Shown here: in pieces, positions 9,268 to 19,281 of the stretch
Numbering within the stretch: the first letter of the stretch is position 1
Layout of the letters: each line of letters starts with the position of its first letter
Assembly: GCF_003576375.1 (NCBI RefSeq)
Contig: NZ_QWGE01000001.1
Coordinates: 1 to 64,000, forward strand
DNA from: Pontibacter oryzae
GTDB lineage: Bacteria > Bacteroidota > Bacteroidia > Cytophagales > Hymenobacteraceae
Direction of reading: 5' to 3'
Length of the DNA: 64,000 bases
Position numbers and translations under genes: made by a program
The notes under the pieces: generated by a model
Seen by the model: the letters and a program-made list of their open reading frames with translations, nothing else
Databases searched by the model: none
What the model was told of the DNA's origin: nothing

Positions 9268-10482
9268 ATGCACATAGTATACGTTGGATACCCAGGTTTT
9301 CCGGTGGGGCATGCCCAGGTCGAGAGGCAAAAGCTATTGGCCAGGGGCCTTGTTGCTTGTGGCTGCGAGGTAACTGTGCTTAGCAGGTATGGCGTGCTTA
9401 GCCAATCTAAAGGGGCAAACATAAATCCCTCAGGCCTTTATGAGGAGGTGCGCTATTGTTTTACCTCGGGCATAGCTTATCGCCCGGACAGCTTCCTGCT
9501 TAGAAATTATTATAAACTAAAAGGCCTGGTAAACGAGGCAAGACTGCTCTGGAAATTGCGATCTGAGAAGAAACTTGATGCGGTTATCATCACGACAAAC
9601 TCATTTTACAATGTCTTGTTTTACAGTTTGCTGGCTTACGTGTGCCAGGCGCAGTCAATCCTGGATAATGTAGAGTACTGGGGGCAACGGCAAGGCAGCG
9701 GTTTGCTGCAGCGCATAGACCATTATTTGTACGACAATCATGCTTTTAGATTCACTACCAAGGTTATCTGCATTAGTAACTACCTGCTGGATATTGTGCT
9801 TAAGCAGGCACCGCAAAAGCCTGTGCTAAAAGTTCCGGTAATTGTGGACCTGGCCAAGTTTTATACAAATGGCAACTTGCGCGAACCATACTTCCTTTTT
9901 TGCGGCAGCGCCTCCTATTTTGACACGATTCGCCTTATAATTGAAGCGTATGAGTTACTTGGTAACACAACTTACAAGCTTTACATTGTCTCAAGTGGGC
10001 CAAAGCACCTGCTCGACCGTGTTAAGCAGCGCATTGCCCAAAGCACTTACCAGGGCAGCATTCAGCTTTTTAGTGAGTTAAAGTATGATGATCTCATCCT
10101 GCTATACACCTCCAGTAAGGCCTTGCTTATCCCATTAATGAACAGTGAGCAGGACAAGGCCAGGTTCCCGCATAAGATTGGCGAGTACTGTGCATCCAGC
10201 AAAACAATAATCACCACTAAAGTAGGTGAGATAAAGTACTACTTTAAAGATAAATACAATGCGCTGATTGCTGAAAAGGCTACCCCCAAATGCTTCGCTG
10301 AGAAAATGAATTTCATCATAAACAACCCTGAGCTTGGTGAGGTGCTAGGCGAGCGATCGTTTGCTGTAGCTAAGCAACATTTTGACCACTTGAAGCTGGG
10401 CCGTAAAGTATATAAGTTTATTTCTCAGCAAGAAGAAGTTAAAACCCCCATCCCTTACCAAGTGCAAACTATTTATTATTAG
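9268..10482 (+). CDS. Glycosyltransferase, GT4-like
   Basis: 404 residues from the ATG at 9268. An in-frame TTG at 9256 would add four residues, but the ATG gives the typical start MHIVYVGYPGFPVGHAQVER. The N-terminal part has the GT4 acceptor-side pattern, and EYWGQRQGSG near 133 resembles the loop of fucosyl-/mannosyltransferase relatives. The C-terminal part has KYDDLILLYTSSKALLIPLMNS near 271 and FPHKIGEYCASSKTIITT near 300, which occupies the E-x7-E donor site in a diverged form. It lies 110 nt after wzc and 4 nt before the next glycosyltransferase, so those two form a transcription unit. Sugar specificity is unknown. Confidence 0.78.
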   Translation: MHIVYVGYPGFPVGHAQVERQKLLARGLVACGCEVTVLSRYGVLSQSKGANINPSGLYEEVRYCFTSGIAYRPDSFLLRNYYKLKGLVNEARLLWKLRSEKKLDAVIITTNSFYNVLFYSLLAYVCQAQSILDNVEYWGQRQGSGLLQRIDHYLYDNHAFRFTTKVICISNYLLDIVLKQAPQKPVLKVPVIVDLAKFYTNGNLREPYFLFCGSASYFDTIRLIIEAYELLGNTTYKLYIVSSGPKHLLDRVKQRIAQSTYQGSIQLFSELKYDDLILLYTSSKALLIPLMNSEQDKARFPHKIGEYCASSKTIITTKVGEIKYYFKDKYNALIAEKATPKCFAEKMNFIINNPELGEVLGERSFAVAKQHFDHLKLGRKVYKFISQQEEVKTPIPYQVQTIYY

Positions 10483-10486
10483 CCTT

Positions 10487-11662
10487 ATGAATGTCCTCAG
10501 CATACAGCACCAAGATACACCGGCTGCCAGCTTTAAAGAGAAAGATGCTGAAAAAATAATGTTTGTTATACAAGGGCTAACGCAGGGCGGGGCTGAGTTT
10601 TTCTTTATATCACTGGTAAATGGTTTAAAAAGAAAGGGCATTGAGCCAGTAGTGTTGCTCCTAAGCAGTGATAACCCGCTAAAAATCTCGCTGGACTCAA
10701 CTATAAAAGTGTATACCCTTACACGCTCTTTTCGCTACGATGTATTTATATCGAATAGAATAAAGAAGATAATGCGTGAGGAAGCGATTAAAAAAGTCTT
10801 CTGCATTGGTGCGTTCTCATTCTTTTTATCCAAGCTTGCTGTGCTTGGCTCCCCTGAGCTTACTTTTTTCTTATCGTTGCATACCACCGTACCGGTGTCG
10901 AAAAAAGAACATATACTTGATACGCTTTACCTGAGAATGCTTGGCAAACGCGATAAGGTGATATTTATATGCCAGAACCAAAGGGAGTTTTACAAATCTA
11001 AGTATAAATATAAGTCTGATAAATCTCTAGTGATCTATAACGGGATAGATGTAGCATATGCTGTAAATGGAGATGCGGAACAGCTCCTGACTAGTAAAGC
11101 CAGTATCAGGCAAGCCCATGGTATTCCAGATACTGCGCCAGTCATAATTAAGGTGGCTAATTTAAGACAGGAGAAAGGCCATTTTTATGCAGTGGATGCC
11201 CTGCAGCTCTTGCATGAAAAACATAACTGCAGCGCGCATATGTTTTTTGTTGGAGGTGGCCAAGCAAGTTACAGCCAGAAACTTACAGCCTATATCGCTG
11301 AAAAAGGTTTGGCTGGCCACATCCACCTGGTAGGCCCGAAAGATGATGTGCGGCCATACTTGAGCGCCTCTGATATTTTTACGCTTACCTCTTATAGTGT
11401 CGAAACCTTCTCGATTGCTGCCCTGGAAGCTATGAGTTTTGGCCTACCCTGCTGCTTGACAAAAATAGGCGGCGCCTCCGAGATGGTTGCCGAGGATAAA
11501 ACCGGCTTGCTTTGTAGAGCTAAAGACACAGAGCACATTGCTGCCAGTTGGCACAAACTCCTAACTGGCAACTATGATCGTACTTATATTCAAAATTATG
11601 TGCGTTCAAAATTCTCTTCCACCACAATGGTGCAGCAGTATCACGATGTACTGCAAACCTAA
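10487..11662 (+). CDS. Glycosyltransferase family 4
   Basis: 391 residues. FVIQGLTQGGAEFFFISLVNGL near 25-46 is the Gly-rich acceptor loop of GT4. IYNGIDV near 184 precedes the linker, KVANLRQEKGH near 222 opens the donor domain, and SVETFSIAALEAMSFGLPC near 304 is the E-x7-E signature. ATG 4 nt after the previous stop. It is the last + strand gene of the polysaccharide locus; the next gene is convergent, 15 nt away, with no obvious terminator between them. Confidence 0.88.
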   Translation: MNVLSIQHQDTPAASFKEKDAEKIMFVIQGLTQGGAEFFFISLVNGLKRKGIEPVVLLLSSDNPLKISLDSTIKVYTLTRSFRYDVFISNRIKKIMREEAIKKVFCIGAFSFFLSKLAVLGSPELTFFLSLHTTVPVSKKEHILDTLYLRMLGKRDKVIFICQNQREFYKSKYKYKSDKSLVIYNGIDVAYAVNGDAEQLLTSKASIRQAHGIPDTAPVIIKVANLRQEKGHFYAVDALQLLHEKHNCSAHMFFVGGGQASYSQKLTAYIAEKGLAGHIHLVGPKDDVRPYLSASDIFTLTSYSVETFSIAALEAMSFGLPCCLTKIGGASEMVAEDKTGLLCRAKDTEHIAASWHKLLTGNYDRTYIQNYVRSKFSSTTMVQQYHDVLQT

Positions 11663-11677
11663 TATTTAATGCCGCGC

Positions 11678-13375
11678 TCATACTTCCTCAACCGCCTTCC
11701 CCTCCAGCCGAAGCTCCTTCTTTAGCCTGGCAGAGAAATTCATGCCCTGCAGATACATACCCGTGCAGCTTTGCTCTTTACAGAGTTCATCAAAAACGCT
11801 GACCAGGAACAGCGGTAGCCTATTAATAGCTTTTGAGTGGCAATACAAATGCATGAGCAGAGGCTCAGCATGATGTTGCTTAGAGCCATTTACCTGCTTT
11901 GCGCTGGAGGCAATGTGCCATATCAAGAACTGCAGCACCCCGTTTTCAGCATAGGAATAGGCTACAGAATTGTGGTCGAAATTTGATTTGGCCTGCTGCA
12001 TAAACTCCCATTTGCAAATGCCGGTACCGTTAGGGGCGTAACTTAGTATATGGGCTATGTTGTTCTTATCTATTGGAATGGACTGGTTTTGATAGACAGA
12101 CCCAGGTGTAAATTTATAAACCAGGTTTTCGAACTTTGGCTTTTCAGAAACCTTTTTTTGGAACAATTTTAGGATGCCCAATGCATGGCCTGCTTTGGTA
12201 GCCGCATCAAGCAGTGATTTGTTAAAACGCTGGTGTAGCGTACGCGGATCGATGCTATGCTTTGCAAGCTTCTCCTTTACTACCTCTTTCAATACAAAGA
12301 AGTTATTGAGCAGAAAAGCTTTGTTTTTGGAGGTTATGCGCAGCTCAACTATGTCTTCGTGAGCGTTTGCATGCCGCTCTTTATACTTATGGCCTCCTGG
12401 GGTCAGGTCTAAATAATCATATCCTTCCGCTTTCAGTTTTAAAGACACCAGATTTAATGCTAGGAAGCTCGGCCCAAATCGGTAATAAACAGGAGAATGA
12501 GCGTTTATACCGGCCCCATGCATACATTTATTCTTACCAATAATGGTGGTTGCGCCTGCAACAAGCTCACCGTTTACCCTTAGTGCGTTTAGTTCGAGTA
12601 ATCCTTTCTTAAACAGGCCAAACAAATACCTCTTTAGTGCCGGGTTTTCCCGGAATGGCATGGTACGGAACATGTACCCCTTCCTAAAATCATGGAAGTT
12701 AGCCAGCGTATTCAGCACAGCAGTAAATTCATCAACATCAGTAATAGTTGAGAACTGCACTGCTCCCATGCGTTTAAACTTGTTGTAATTCGACTTGAAC
12801 TGCTTTTTGTTCAACAACTTATCAACGGATGGATGACTAAAGTTTAGGATTGGCCTTGTAAATAGCCTGATAACGCTACGTTTTGCCCATGCCTGGTTTT
12901 CCTGAAACCATTTAGTTGGCGTTTGGGGCGGAAGGTATTTGAAGAAAATATCCTGGTTCGGATAATTCTGACGTATCAAATCTAAGGCAGCGGCTATAAA
13001 AGTGTTTCCGTTTGTAGGCGTGGCCAACCAAGTATGGTAATACGCGCTCCAACCGCCGGCACCCGCTATACCTAATCCTTTAATATTCTCCGCTAGTGGT
13101 AACACACCCGTTAATGCACTCTCCTGGCGTGCCACTACAAGTATAGGGTTGTGCTTGTCTCCAAAGCATTGGTACCAGCACTTTACATAATCCGGTGACT
13201 GAAAAACTGTTCCCCAAGGGCACACCTCATACAGCTGCCCCCACTCCGCCAGAAACTTACTGCTCTCCATTATTTTGAGAACATCGCCTCCGGTAATTAA
13301 CTCTAAAGAACCTATTAAACTATTGTCAGAAGCTAAAGTCTTTAATTCAGGAAAAAGAATGTCGTTTTTACTCAT
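11678..13375 (-). CDS. CelD/BcsL-type GNAT acyltransferase
   Basis: 565 residues. The central part has the FemAB/GNAT-like fold of the CelD/BcsL family (Acetyltransf_6): FQSPDYVKCWYQCFGDKHNPILVV near 58-81, NPALKRYLFGLFKKGLLELNALRVNGELVAG before 272, and YDYLDLTPGGHKYKERHA near 323. Members acylate sugars or modify exported polysaccharides, which suits the position next to the locus. The C-terminal 150 residues (after about 415) look like a second, diverged GNAT-like domain (ILSYAPNGTGICKWEFMQQA). Transcribed against the glycosyltransferases and 62 nt downstream of the deacetylase gene, so probably co-transcribed with it. Substrate is inference. Confidence 0.75.
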   Translation of the reverse strand: MSKNDILFPELKTLASDNSLIGSLELITGGDVLKIMESSKFLAEWGQLYEVCPWGTVFQSPDYVKCWYQCFGDKHNPILVVARQESALTGVLPLAENIKGLGIAGAGGWSAYYHTWLATPTNGNTFIAAALDLIRQNYPNQDIFFKYLPPQTPTKWFQENQAWAKRSVIRLFTRPILNFSHPSVDKLLNKKQFKSNYNKFKRMGAVQFSTITDVDEFTAVLNTLANFHDFRKGYMFRTMPFRENPALKRYLFGLFKKGLLELNALRVNGELVAGATTIIGKNKCMHGAGINAHSPVYYRFGPSFLALNLVSLKLKAEGYDYLDLTPGGHKYKERHANAHEDIVELRITSKNKAFLLNNFFVLKEVVKEKLAKHSIDPRTLHQRFNKSLLDAATKAGHALGILKLFQKKVSEKPKFENLVYKFTPGSVYQNQSIPIDKNNIAHILSYAPNGTGICKWEFMQQAKSNFDHNSVAYSYAENGVLQFLIWHIASSAKQVNGSKQHHAEPLLMHLYCHSKAINRLPLFLVSVFDELCKEQSCTGMYLQGMNFSARLKKELRLEGKAVEEV

Positions 13376-13437
13376 AAGCTGTAAAAATCAAAAATTTCAA
13401 AACGGACATTAGATATTACATCAATTCCAACTCTCCA

Positions 13438-14547
13438 TTAGTTTTCTTCCACTAAAAGTATGGCATACAGGTTTCTGCATGTATCCGGTAGCTTGTAAAA
13501 TATATACATAATAGTAAGAAACAAGGCATCTGAAATTCCTGACTTAGTACTTGGCTTTAAATAACCCAGCTTGCTTTTACCATAAAGTTTACGGATATCT
13601 TGCTCCTGCAAATTTGGTCTCGGGTTAGCTCTATCGCTTGTCATTAAGCGCCTCACATTGTTCATGAAGGGCTCCCAGATACCTACCATCCTGCATATAG
13701 CTTCTGCAAATGGGGCCCCCTCAATTACTTCGAAGCGAGGCAGCTCATACGTATACTTTAATTTTTCAGGCTTCAGGAATTCAGGGTGTACGGTAAAGGC
13801 CAGCTTATAACTTTGCTGGTAAAGTATAAGGATCTCTCGCGCGGTGTAATCTCCGTTGGGGTAGGCAAAAAACTCAACATCCTTACCTATCCACTGCTCT
13901 AGCTTTCGCTTGGACTGGCTAAGCTCCTCAAATACTTGCTTGTCGGGGCAGTTGTTTAAGATAGGGTGCGTAACGGTATGGGCACCTATGGTGATGTAAG
14001 GAGATGTTGAGATCTTCTGCACTTGCTCTTTCGTCATCGCCTCTCTAGGCAGAGAAATTCTGCGCTTAAGCCTCTCGACCATGGCAAGGCGGTCGGAATT
14101 TGCCACATGCTTTAAATCATCAATGGAAAGTTTGGAAATTCTGCGTTTGTTGCCTTCTTCTATATAAGACCACCAGTAGTTGCCTTGCTCCACGGGGCCC
14201 GTAGATACGAATATAGTAACCGGAACCCCATACTTATCTGCTATATCTGCTATACAAGTTTCGTTTGAGATCCAGCCATCATCTACCGTAAGCACCACGC
14301 CCCCCTTTGGGAATGGCTCCTCCTGTTTGGCGATACCATAAATGTTAGCAGTGCTTAGGAAAACGAAGCCATTACCTTTTAACCATAGCAGGCAGTCTTC
14401 AAACTCTCTGGCAGTGGGTTTATGAAAGTATATGGATAGGATATGCTCACCTGATAGGGCTTTTCTCTTGGCACGCCGAACTAACCCAATCCCTATCATT
14501 AAGTTTGCCAATGCATACGCTAAAATATATCTAACAATACCTTTCAT
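13438..14547 (-). CDS. Polysaccharide deacetylase (NodB/CE4)
   Basis: 369 residues with one N-terminal membrane anchor (about 4-22). NodB motifs are present: VVLTVDDGW with the Asp pair at 89-90 (motif 1), IGAHTVTHP near 188 (H-x3-H, motif 2), and FFAYPNGDY near 216 (motif 3). These bind the divalent metal that drives N- or O-deacetylation of sugars. The C-terminal extension after 270 is not recognised. Next to an acyltransferase and the capsule locus, it probably edits acetylation of the exported polymer (inference). About 270 nt of AT-rich DNA upstream must hold its promoter. Confidence 0.88.
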   Translation of the reverse strand: MKGIVRYILAYALANLMIGIGLVRRAKRKALSGEHILSIYFHKPTAREFEDCLLWLKGNGFVFLSTANIYGIAKQEEPFPKGGVVLTVDDGWISNETCIADIADKYGVPVTIFVSTGPVEQGNYWWSYIEEGNKRRISKLSIDDLKHVANSDRLAMVERLKRRISLPREAMTKEQVQKISTSPYITIGAHTVTHPILNNCPDKQVFEELSQSKRKLEQWIGKDVEFFAYPNGDYTAREILILYQQSYKLAFTVHPEFLKPEKLKYTYELPRFEVIEGAPFAEAICRMVGIWEPFMNNVRRLMTSDRANPRPNLQEQDIRKLYGKSKLGYLKPSTKSGISDALFLTIMYIFYKLPDTCRNLYAILLVEEN

Positions 14548-14816
14548 CTACAAACCGATAGCAGCATTTACTTTATTCCTGAAGTAAATTACAAGGGCGC
14601 CATATGATCCTGGAGTGTATCATACTGGAATTTACAGTTCCGCCTTAAATAAAGAATGTCAGGAAAAATAGCAGAATTAAATTTGTTATAAGACAAGAAA
14701 AATTATACTTTTTTATACTTGTTTTTATAGATTTAGTTTAATTTTTTGACAATTATATACTAATAAAGAGCTGGTCTAAATTAGATAACTTCGATATGCA
14801 TCTTTGGCAGACACCA

Positions 14817-15410
14817 CTAATTTCTAGGCGGATTAATCATAATGTGCGCGCCATGCGTGCCTGGATACATAATCCAAGGCATGCCCGGAGATTCTGCTTT
14901 TAGCGGCAACCCTGTTTGTGCAGCCGTGGCAAAAGGAATATACACTACATAGCGTAGGTAGCCATTGCTTACTTTGCCTGTAGCGTAATCAACGTCATCG
15001 TCGGGGGCAGAATACACAAAGAGGGCAGCAGGTTGAGCGGGCATTTTAAGCTTGCCACTTTTTGCCTCTTGCTCGCGTATGGCAAATATCTCTTTGGTAT
15101 TTTTACCTGCCTCCCGAAGCGTTCTTCCGCGTGCCATAAATGGCCCCAGATCTTGGTGGTAACATGACACGGAGAAGCCTTCCTGCCTTGGATCATCGGC
15201 CAGGCAAATCATTTCATTGGTTCCTTTTCTGAGCTGCACAACTTTGCCCTGCTGGTTATAGCCCAGTACCGTAGCGCCTGCCTTCTTTTCAACGGGGGCA
15301 GCGTGTAGCGCTGCCTCGATCTGTGCGCTTTTTGGCGGCAGGTTAAATTGCGCAAGAGCCTGATAACAGAAACAAAGACTAAGTATCGGAGTGAGTTTAG
15401 CTATATACAT
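14817..15410 (-). CDS. Secreted protein of unknown function
   Basis: 197 residues with a signal peptide (cleavage after about residue 20, CYQALAQ). The mature part is mostly hydrophilic and contains CLADDPRQEGFSVSCYHQDLGPFMARGR, given here only as a landmark between residues 70 and 97, where two Cys could form a disulphide. The end, GMPWIMYPGTHGAHIMINPP, is distinctive. Similar small exported proteins occur in Bacteroidota, but I do not recognise a named domain. It is alone, with 142 nt upstream and 269 nt downstream. Confidence 0.65.
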   Translation of the reverse strand: MYIAKLTPILSLCFCYQALAQFNLPPKSAQIEAALHAAPVEKKAGATVLGYNQQGKVVQLRKGTNEMICLADDPRQEGFSVSCYHQDLGPFMARGRTLREAGKNTKEIFAIREQEAKSGKLKMPAQPAALFVYSAPDDDVDYATGKVSNGYLRYVVYIPFATAAQTGLPLKAESPGMPWIMYPGTHGAHIMINPPRN

Positions 15411-15552
15411 TGGCTTTATACTTTAGAGATTGTGTTAAGAGATTTTAGAATTCCGCAAATCAAACCGTCCTGCTTTAACCATGCAGCTTCAAGGCATTCG
15501 CCCTGCAGCATCAAAGAAACTCGGTGGATCATGAAAGTTTTCACGACTTGGT

Positions 15553-16548
15553 TTAAGTAGGGAGTAATTCGTTTTGAAGACGCTGGCCTTGCTCAAAGTC
15601 ATGTATATTTTGAAGCGTTGTCGTGGCTATGTTTTTCATTGCTTCTGCTGTAAAGAATGCCTGGTGGCCAGTAATTAACACATTGTTAAAAGACAGCAAG
15701 CGCATAAAGACATCATCCTGAATCACCTTATCGGAAAGATCCTCAAAAAAAAGTTCTGCCTCTTCTTCGTAAACATCAAGCCCAAGGTATTTTATCTTTC
15801 CAGTTTTTAGGGCCTTAATCACCGCCTTAGTTTCTAATGTAGCGCCGCGGCTTGTGTTTATCAGCATCACTCCCTTTTTCATTTTAGCGATGGACTCTGC
15901 GTTAATTATGTGGTGTGTTTCCGGTGTTAGCGGGCAGTGCAGCGAAATAATGTCAGACCCCTCATAAAGTGTATCTAAATCTATAAATGTGACACCTGCT
16001 ACTCCAGATTCCTGAGTTATGTAAGGGTCATACGCCTGTACCTTGCACCCCATTCCCACTAATATTTTGGCAGTAACCTTACCGATCTCACCTAACCCGA
16101 TAAGCCCAACGGTTTTACCATGTAGATCGAACCCCAGAAGGCCTTGTAAGGAGAAATTACCCTCTTTAACACGGTTGTAAGCACGGTGGGTCTTTCGGTT
16201 TAGTGTAAGTATAAGGGCTATAGTATGCTCAGCTACGGCATAAGGCGAATAAGCTGGCACTCGAACTATTTTTATGCCGCATGCTGCCGCTTTCTTTAGG
16301 TCCACGTTGTTGTAACCGGCGCAACGCAAAGCCACTAACTGCACCCCAATACCTTGAAGATGCTGCAACACATTAGCATTAACTTGGTCATTTACAAAAA
16401 CGCAGATAGCTTTCGCTCCCGTAGCCATGGCTGCAGTGTTTTCATTTAAAGCAACCTCTTGGAATACAATCTCATTATTGAAGGATGTATTAGCTTCTTC
16501 GAAAAACTGCTGATCATAGGGTTTCGAGCTAAACAGGGTTATTTTCAT
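15553..16548 (-). CDS. ldhA: D-isomer-specific 2-hydroxyacid dehydrogenase, LdhA-like
   Basis: 331 residues from the ATG at 16546-16548; the frame stays open 108 nt further, but MKITLFSSKPYD is the typical family start. It reduces a 2-oxoacid with NADH, probably pyruvate to D-lactate. Seen: LRCAGYNNVDL near 75 (substrate/Arg region typical of LdhA), GLIGLGEIGKVTAKIL near 150 (GxGxxG NAD site), LHCPLTPETHHIIN near 202, LINTSRGATLETKAV near 229, and ITGHQAFFTAEAM near 295 with the catalytic His. Cytoplasmic. Monocistronic by spacing. Confidence 0.88.
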   Translation of the reverse strand: MKITLFSSKPYDQQFFEEANTSFNNEIVFQEVALNENTAAMATGAKAICVFVNDQVNANVLQHLQGIGVQLVALRCAGYNNVDLKKAAACGIKIVRVPAYSPYAVAEHTIALILTLNRKTHRAYNRVKEGNFSLQGLLGFDLHGKTVGLIGLGEIGKVTAKILVGMGCKVQAYDPYITQESGVAGVTFIDLDTLYEGSDIISLHCPLTPETHHIINAESIAKMKKGVMLINTSRGATLETKAVIKALKTGKIKYLGLDVYEEEAELFFEDLSDKVIQDDVFMRLLSFNNVLITGHQAFFTAEAMKNIATTTLQNIHDFEQGQRLQNELLPT

Positions 16549-16810
16549 GCGAGCTAATGTAAAAGTCACATTATTATATAACCCATTTAATAAATAATTG
16601 TTACATCCAAAGCCAGCAAGGTTAGCAATTAAAGCCTCTAACATTTTTCGCGTCACTATTAACCTGAATCTACATATGTGCGAGGCGTAAACTTATTATG
16701 CAGGCCGAAAACTGCGCTAAAAGAAAGTAAACCCATTCAAACCACCCCTTATCGCTTTCTAAATTTTGGGTATATTCTAAACCTCAAGGCGCTAATTAGA
16801 GTGATCGTGT

Positions 16811-16857
16811 AAAAAATAAAAAGCCGCACAACCCAACAAAACAGGTGTGCGGCTTTT
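16811..16857 (-). terminator. Rho-independent terminator of glgX
   Basis: On the - strand, AAAAGCCGCACA (16846-16857) pairs with TGTGCGGCTTTT (16819-16830) over a 15-nt loop, followed by a T-rich run (complement of 16811-16822). It lies 19 nt after the glgX stop. Confidence 0.85.
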
Positions 16858-16875
16858 ACATTAAATCTAATTATT

Positions 16876-19005
16876 CTATTCTAGCGGTTGGTGCAACACA
16901 ACCACGGAACGGGCAGCAACTTCTAGCGTTGCCTTAGCTTCAAACACTTCGCCTTCCTCATCCATTAAGTTTGCTGCAGTATCTAACACTTTTATCCAGG
17001 TTTTACCATATTTCACGGGTGGCAGCCTGTAATTCAGCGACTCATAGTGTGCATTAAAAATCACGTAAAAACTATCGTCCAGGATTTGCTCTCCCTTCGC
17101 GCCTTTGGCATGCAGGCCATGTCCACTCATAAACACAGCCAGAGATTTCGCAAAATCATGGTTCCAGTTCTCATCGTTCATTTCAGTGCCTTCCGGCAAG
17201 AACCAGGCAATGTCTTTCACTTTAGCCCCTTTAATAGGCTCACCCTGGAACCAGCGGCGGCGGTTGAACACAGGGTGCTTTCTGCAAAAGTTTATGAGCT
17301 TGCGCGTAAAGTCCAGCAATTCGGTATCAGCTTGGTTCCAATTCAGCCATGAGATTTCGTTGTCTTGGCAATAAGCATTGTTGTTGCCTCGCTGGGTACG
17401 TCCAAACTCATCACCGGCTACCAGCATGGGCACCCCCTGGCTTAGCATCAGCGTTGTCAGGAAATTACGTTGCTGGCGGGCTCTTAGTGTATTCACTTCT
17501 GCATTCTCTGTCGGACCTTCTTCGCCGCAGTTCCATGATCGGTTATGGCTCTCGCCATCGCGGTTATCTTCTGCATTGGCATCGTTGTGCTTGTTATTGT
17601 AGCTCACCAAGTCACGGAGTGTGAAGCCGTCATGCGCCGTCACGAAATTTATACTAGCCGTTGGGCTTCGGTAATCATCCCGATAAAGGTCCGAACTGCC
17701 TGTAAAGCGCTCTGCAAACTCAGCCAGCATGCTATCCGCTCCGCGCCAGTAGTCCCTGATACAGTCACGGTATTTGCCATTCCACTCGGCCCAGCCTGGC
17801 GGGAAATTACCTACATGGTAGCCACCTTCCCCTACGTCCCAAGGCTCGGCGATAAGCTTAACCTGCGAGATGACCGGGTCCTGGTGAATGATGTCGAAAA
17901 ATGCGCTCAGCCGGTCAACTTCGTGAAGCTCACGCGCCAAAGTAGCGGCCAGGTCAAACCGGAAGCCATCCACGTGCATCTCTAGTATCCAGTAGCGCAA
18001 ACTGTCCATGATAAGCCGCAGCACGTTAGGCAGGTTGGCATTAAGCGTATTGCCTGTGCCCGTATAATCCATGTAAAAGCGCTTATCATCGGTCAGGCGA
18101 TAATAGGCGGCATTATCTACCCCCCGAAACGATAAGGTCGGCCCCATGTGGTTCCCTTCTGCCGTATGGTTATAAACTACGTCAAGTATAACCTCGATAC
18201 CAGCCTGGTGCAGCGCCTTCACCATTTTTTTAAACTCTACCACCTGTTCGCCGCGTGTACCGCTGCTGGAGTAGCGCACGTCTGGCGCAAAGAAACCGAT
18301 GGTATTGTAGCCCCAATAATTGGTTAGGTTACGGTCTGCAAGGTGGCGGTCAGTTATGAAATGGTGGATCGGCATAAGTTCAATAGCCGTTATCCCCAAA
18401 TCCTGCAAATATTTGATAGTGACAGGATGTGCCAGCGCTGCGTATGTCCCCCGAATTCCCTCAGGTATTTCCGGGTGCATTTTGGTGAAACCCTTTACAT
18501 GCGTCTCATAGATGATGGTTTTATGATAAGGCACATTCGGCGACCGATCCCCCTCCCAGTCAAAGCTAGGGTCTATTACCACTGACTTTGGAATGTAAGG
18601 AGCGCTGTCTTGTTTGCTAAAGCTTAAGTCTTCGTCAGGGTGCCCCATTTTGTAGCCAAATAGTGCATCGTGCCACTCTATAGTTCCGGAGATAGCTTTG
18701 GCATAAGGGTCGAGGAGTAATTTATATGGGTTAAAGCGGTGCCCGCAAGAGGGCTCATAGGGGCCATGCACCCGGTAACCATACAACTGACCAGGCTTAA
18801 TGCCCGGCACGTATGCATGCCAAACCTGATGCGTGCGCTCAGTCATACTTATTCTATGAGTCTCCTGCTTATCATCCTCGGCATCAAACAGACAAAGCTC
18901 CACGCCAGTGGCATTCTCAGAGAAAAGGGCAAAGTTTACTCCCTCTCCATCCCAGGTCGAGCCCAATGGGTACGGGTTCCCTGGGTAATTCTCTATTTTC
19001 TTCAT
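16876..19005 (-). CDS. glgX: Glycogen debranching enzyme GlgX (GH13_11)
   Basis: 709 residues, the usual size. N-terminal CBM48 ([19 protein letters not shown] near 11), then the GH13 barrel with all four conserved regions: [11 protein letters not shown] near 276 (I), [10 protein letters not shown] near 347 with the nucleophile Asp (II), [16 protein letters not shown] near 388 with the acid/base Glu (III), and [21 protein letters not shown] near 460 (IV). The [13 protein letters not shown] stretch is a GlgX/isoamylase hallmark. It hydrolyses alpha-1,6 branches of phosphorylase-limit glycogen. No other glycogen gene lies next to it. Confidence 0.96.
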   Translation of the reverse strand: MKKIENYPGNPYPLGSTWDGEGVNFALFSENATGVELCLFDAEDDKQETHRISMTERTHQVWHAYVPGIKPGQLYGYRVHGPYEPSCGHRFNPYKLLLDPYAKAISGTIEWHDALFGYKMGHPDEDLSFSKQDSAPYIPKSVVIDPSFDWEGDRSPNVPYHKTIIYETHVKGFTKMHPEIPEGIRGTYAALAHPVTIKYLQDLGITAIELMPIHHFITDRHLADRNLTNYWGYNTIGFFAPDVRYSSSGTRGEQVVEFKKMVKALHQAGIEVILDVVYNHTAEGNHMGPTLSFRGVDNAAYYRLTDDKRFYMDYTGTGNTLNANLPNVLRLIMDSLRYWILEMHVDGFRFDLAATLARELHEVDRLSAFFDIIHQDPVISQVKLIAEPWDVGEGGYHVGNFPPGWAEWNGKYRDCIRDYWRGADSMLAEFAERFTGSSDLYRDDYRSPTASINFVTAHDGFTLRDLVSYNNKHNDANAEDNRDGESHNRSWNCGEEGPTENAEVNTLRARQQRNFLTTLMLSQGVPMLVAGDEFGRTQRGNNNAYCQDNEISWLNWNQADTELLDFTRKLINFCRKHPVFNRRRWFQGEPIKGAKVKDIAWFLPEGTEMNDENWNHDFAKSLAVFMSGHGLHAKGAKGEQILDDSFYVIFNAHYESLNYRLPPVKYGKTWIKVLDTAANLMDEEGEVFEAKATLEVAARSVVVLHQPLE

Positions 19006-19281
19006 GTAGGTGGTTAAATTAAAACTGACTCGGTTTGCATGAGATGTGTAGAACCCTGATTTCCGAGATACTACAGCCTCACATACGCCTACCTTTCTGT
19101 AGTAGAACAGTTATACTTTTAACCTAAGAAATAGTTGGCCTGGCAACCGTAATATGTTTTGTTACCAGATTATACGTCAGAACTACACTGTAAAAAATAT
19201 GGAAGCCTACATACTTAACATAACAAACCAAACACAGCCTTCTGTTTGACAAGACTCTTGGCAGCGTTAGTAATTTGCATC

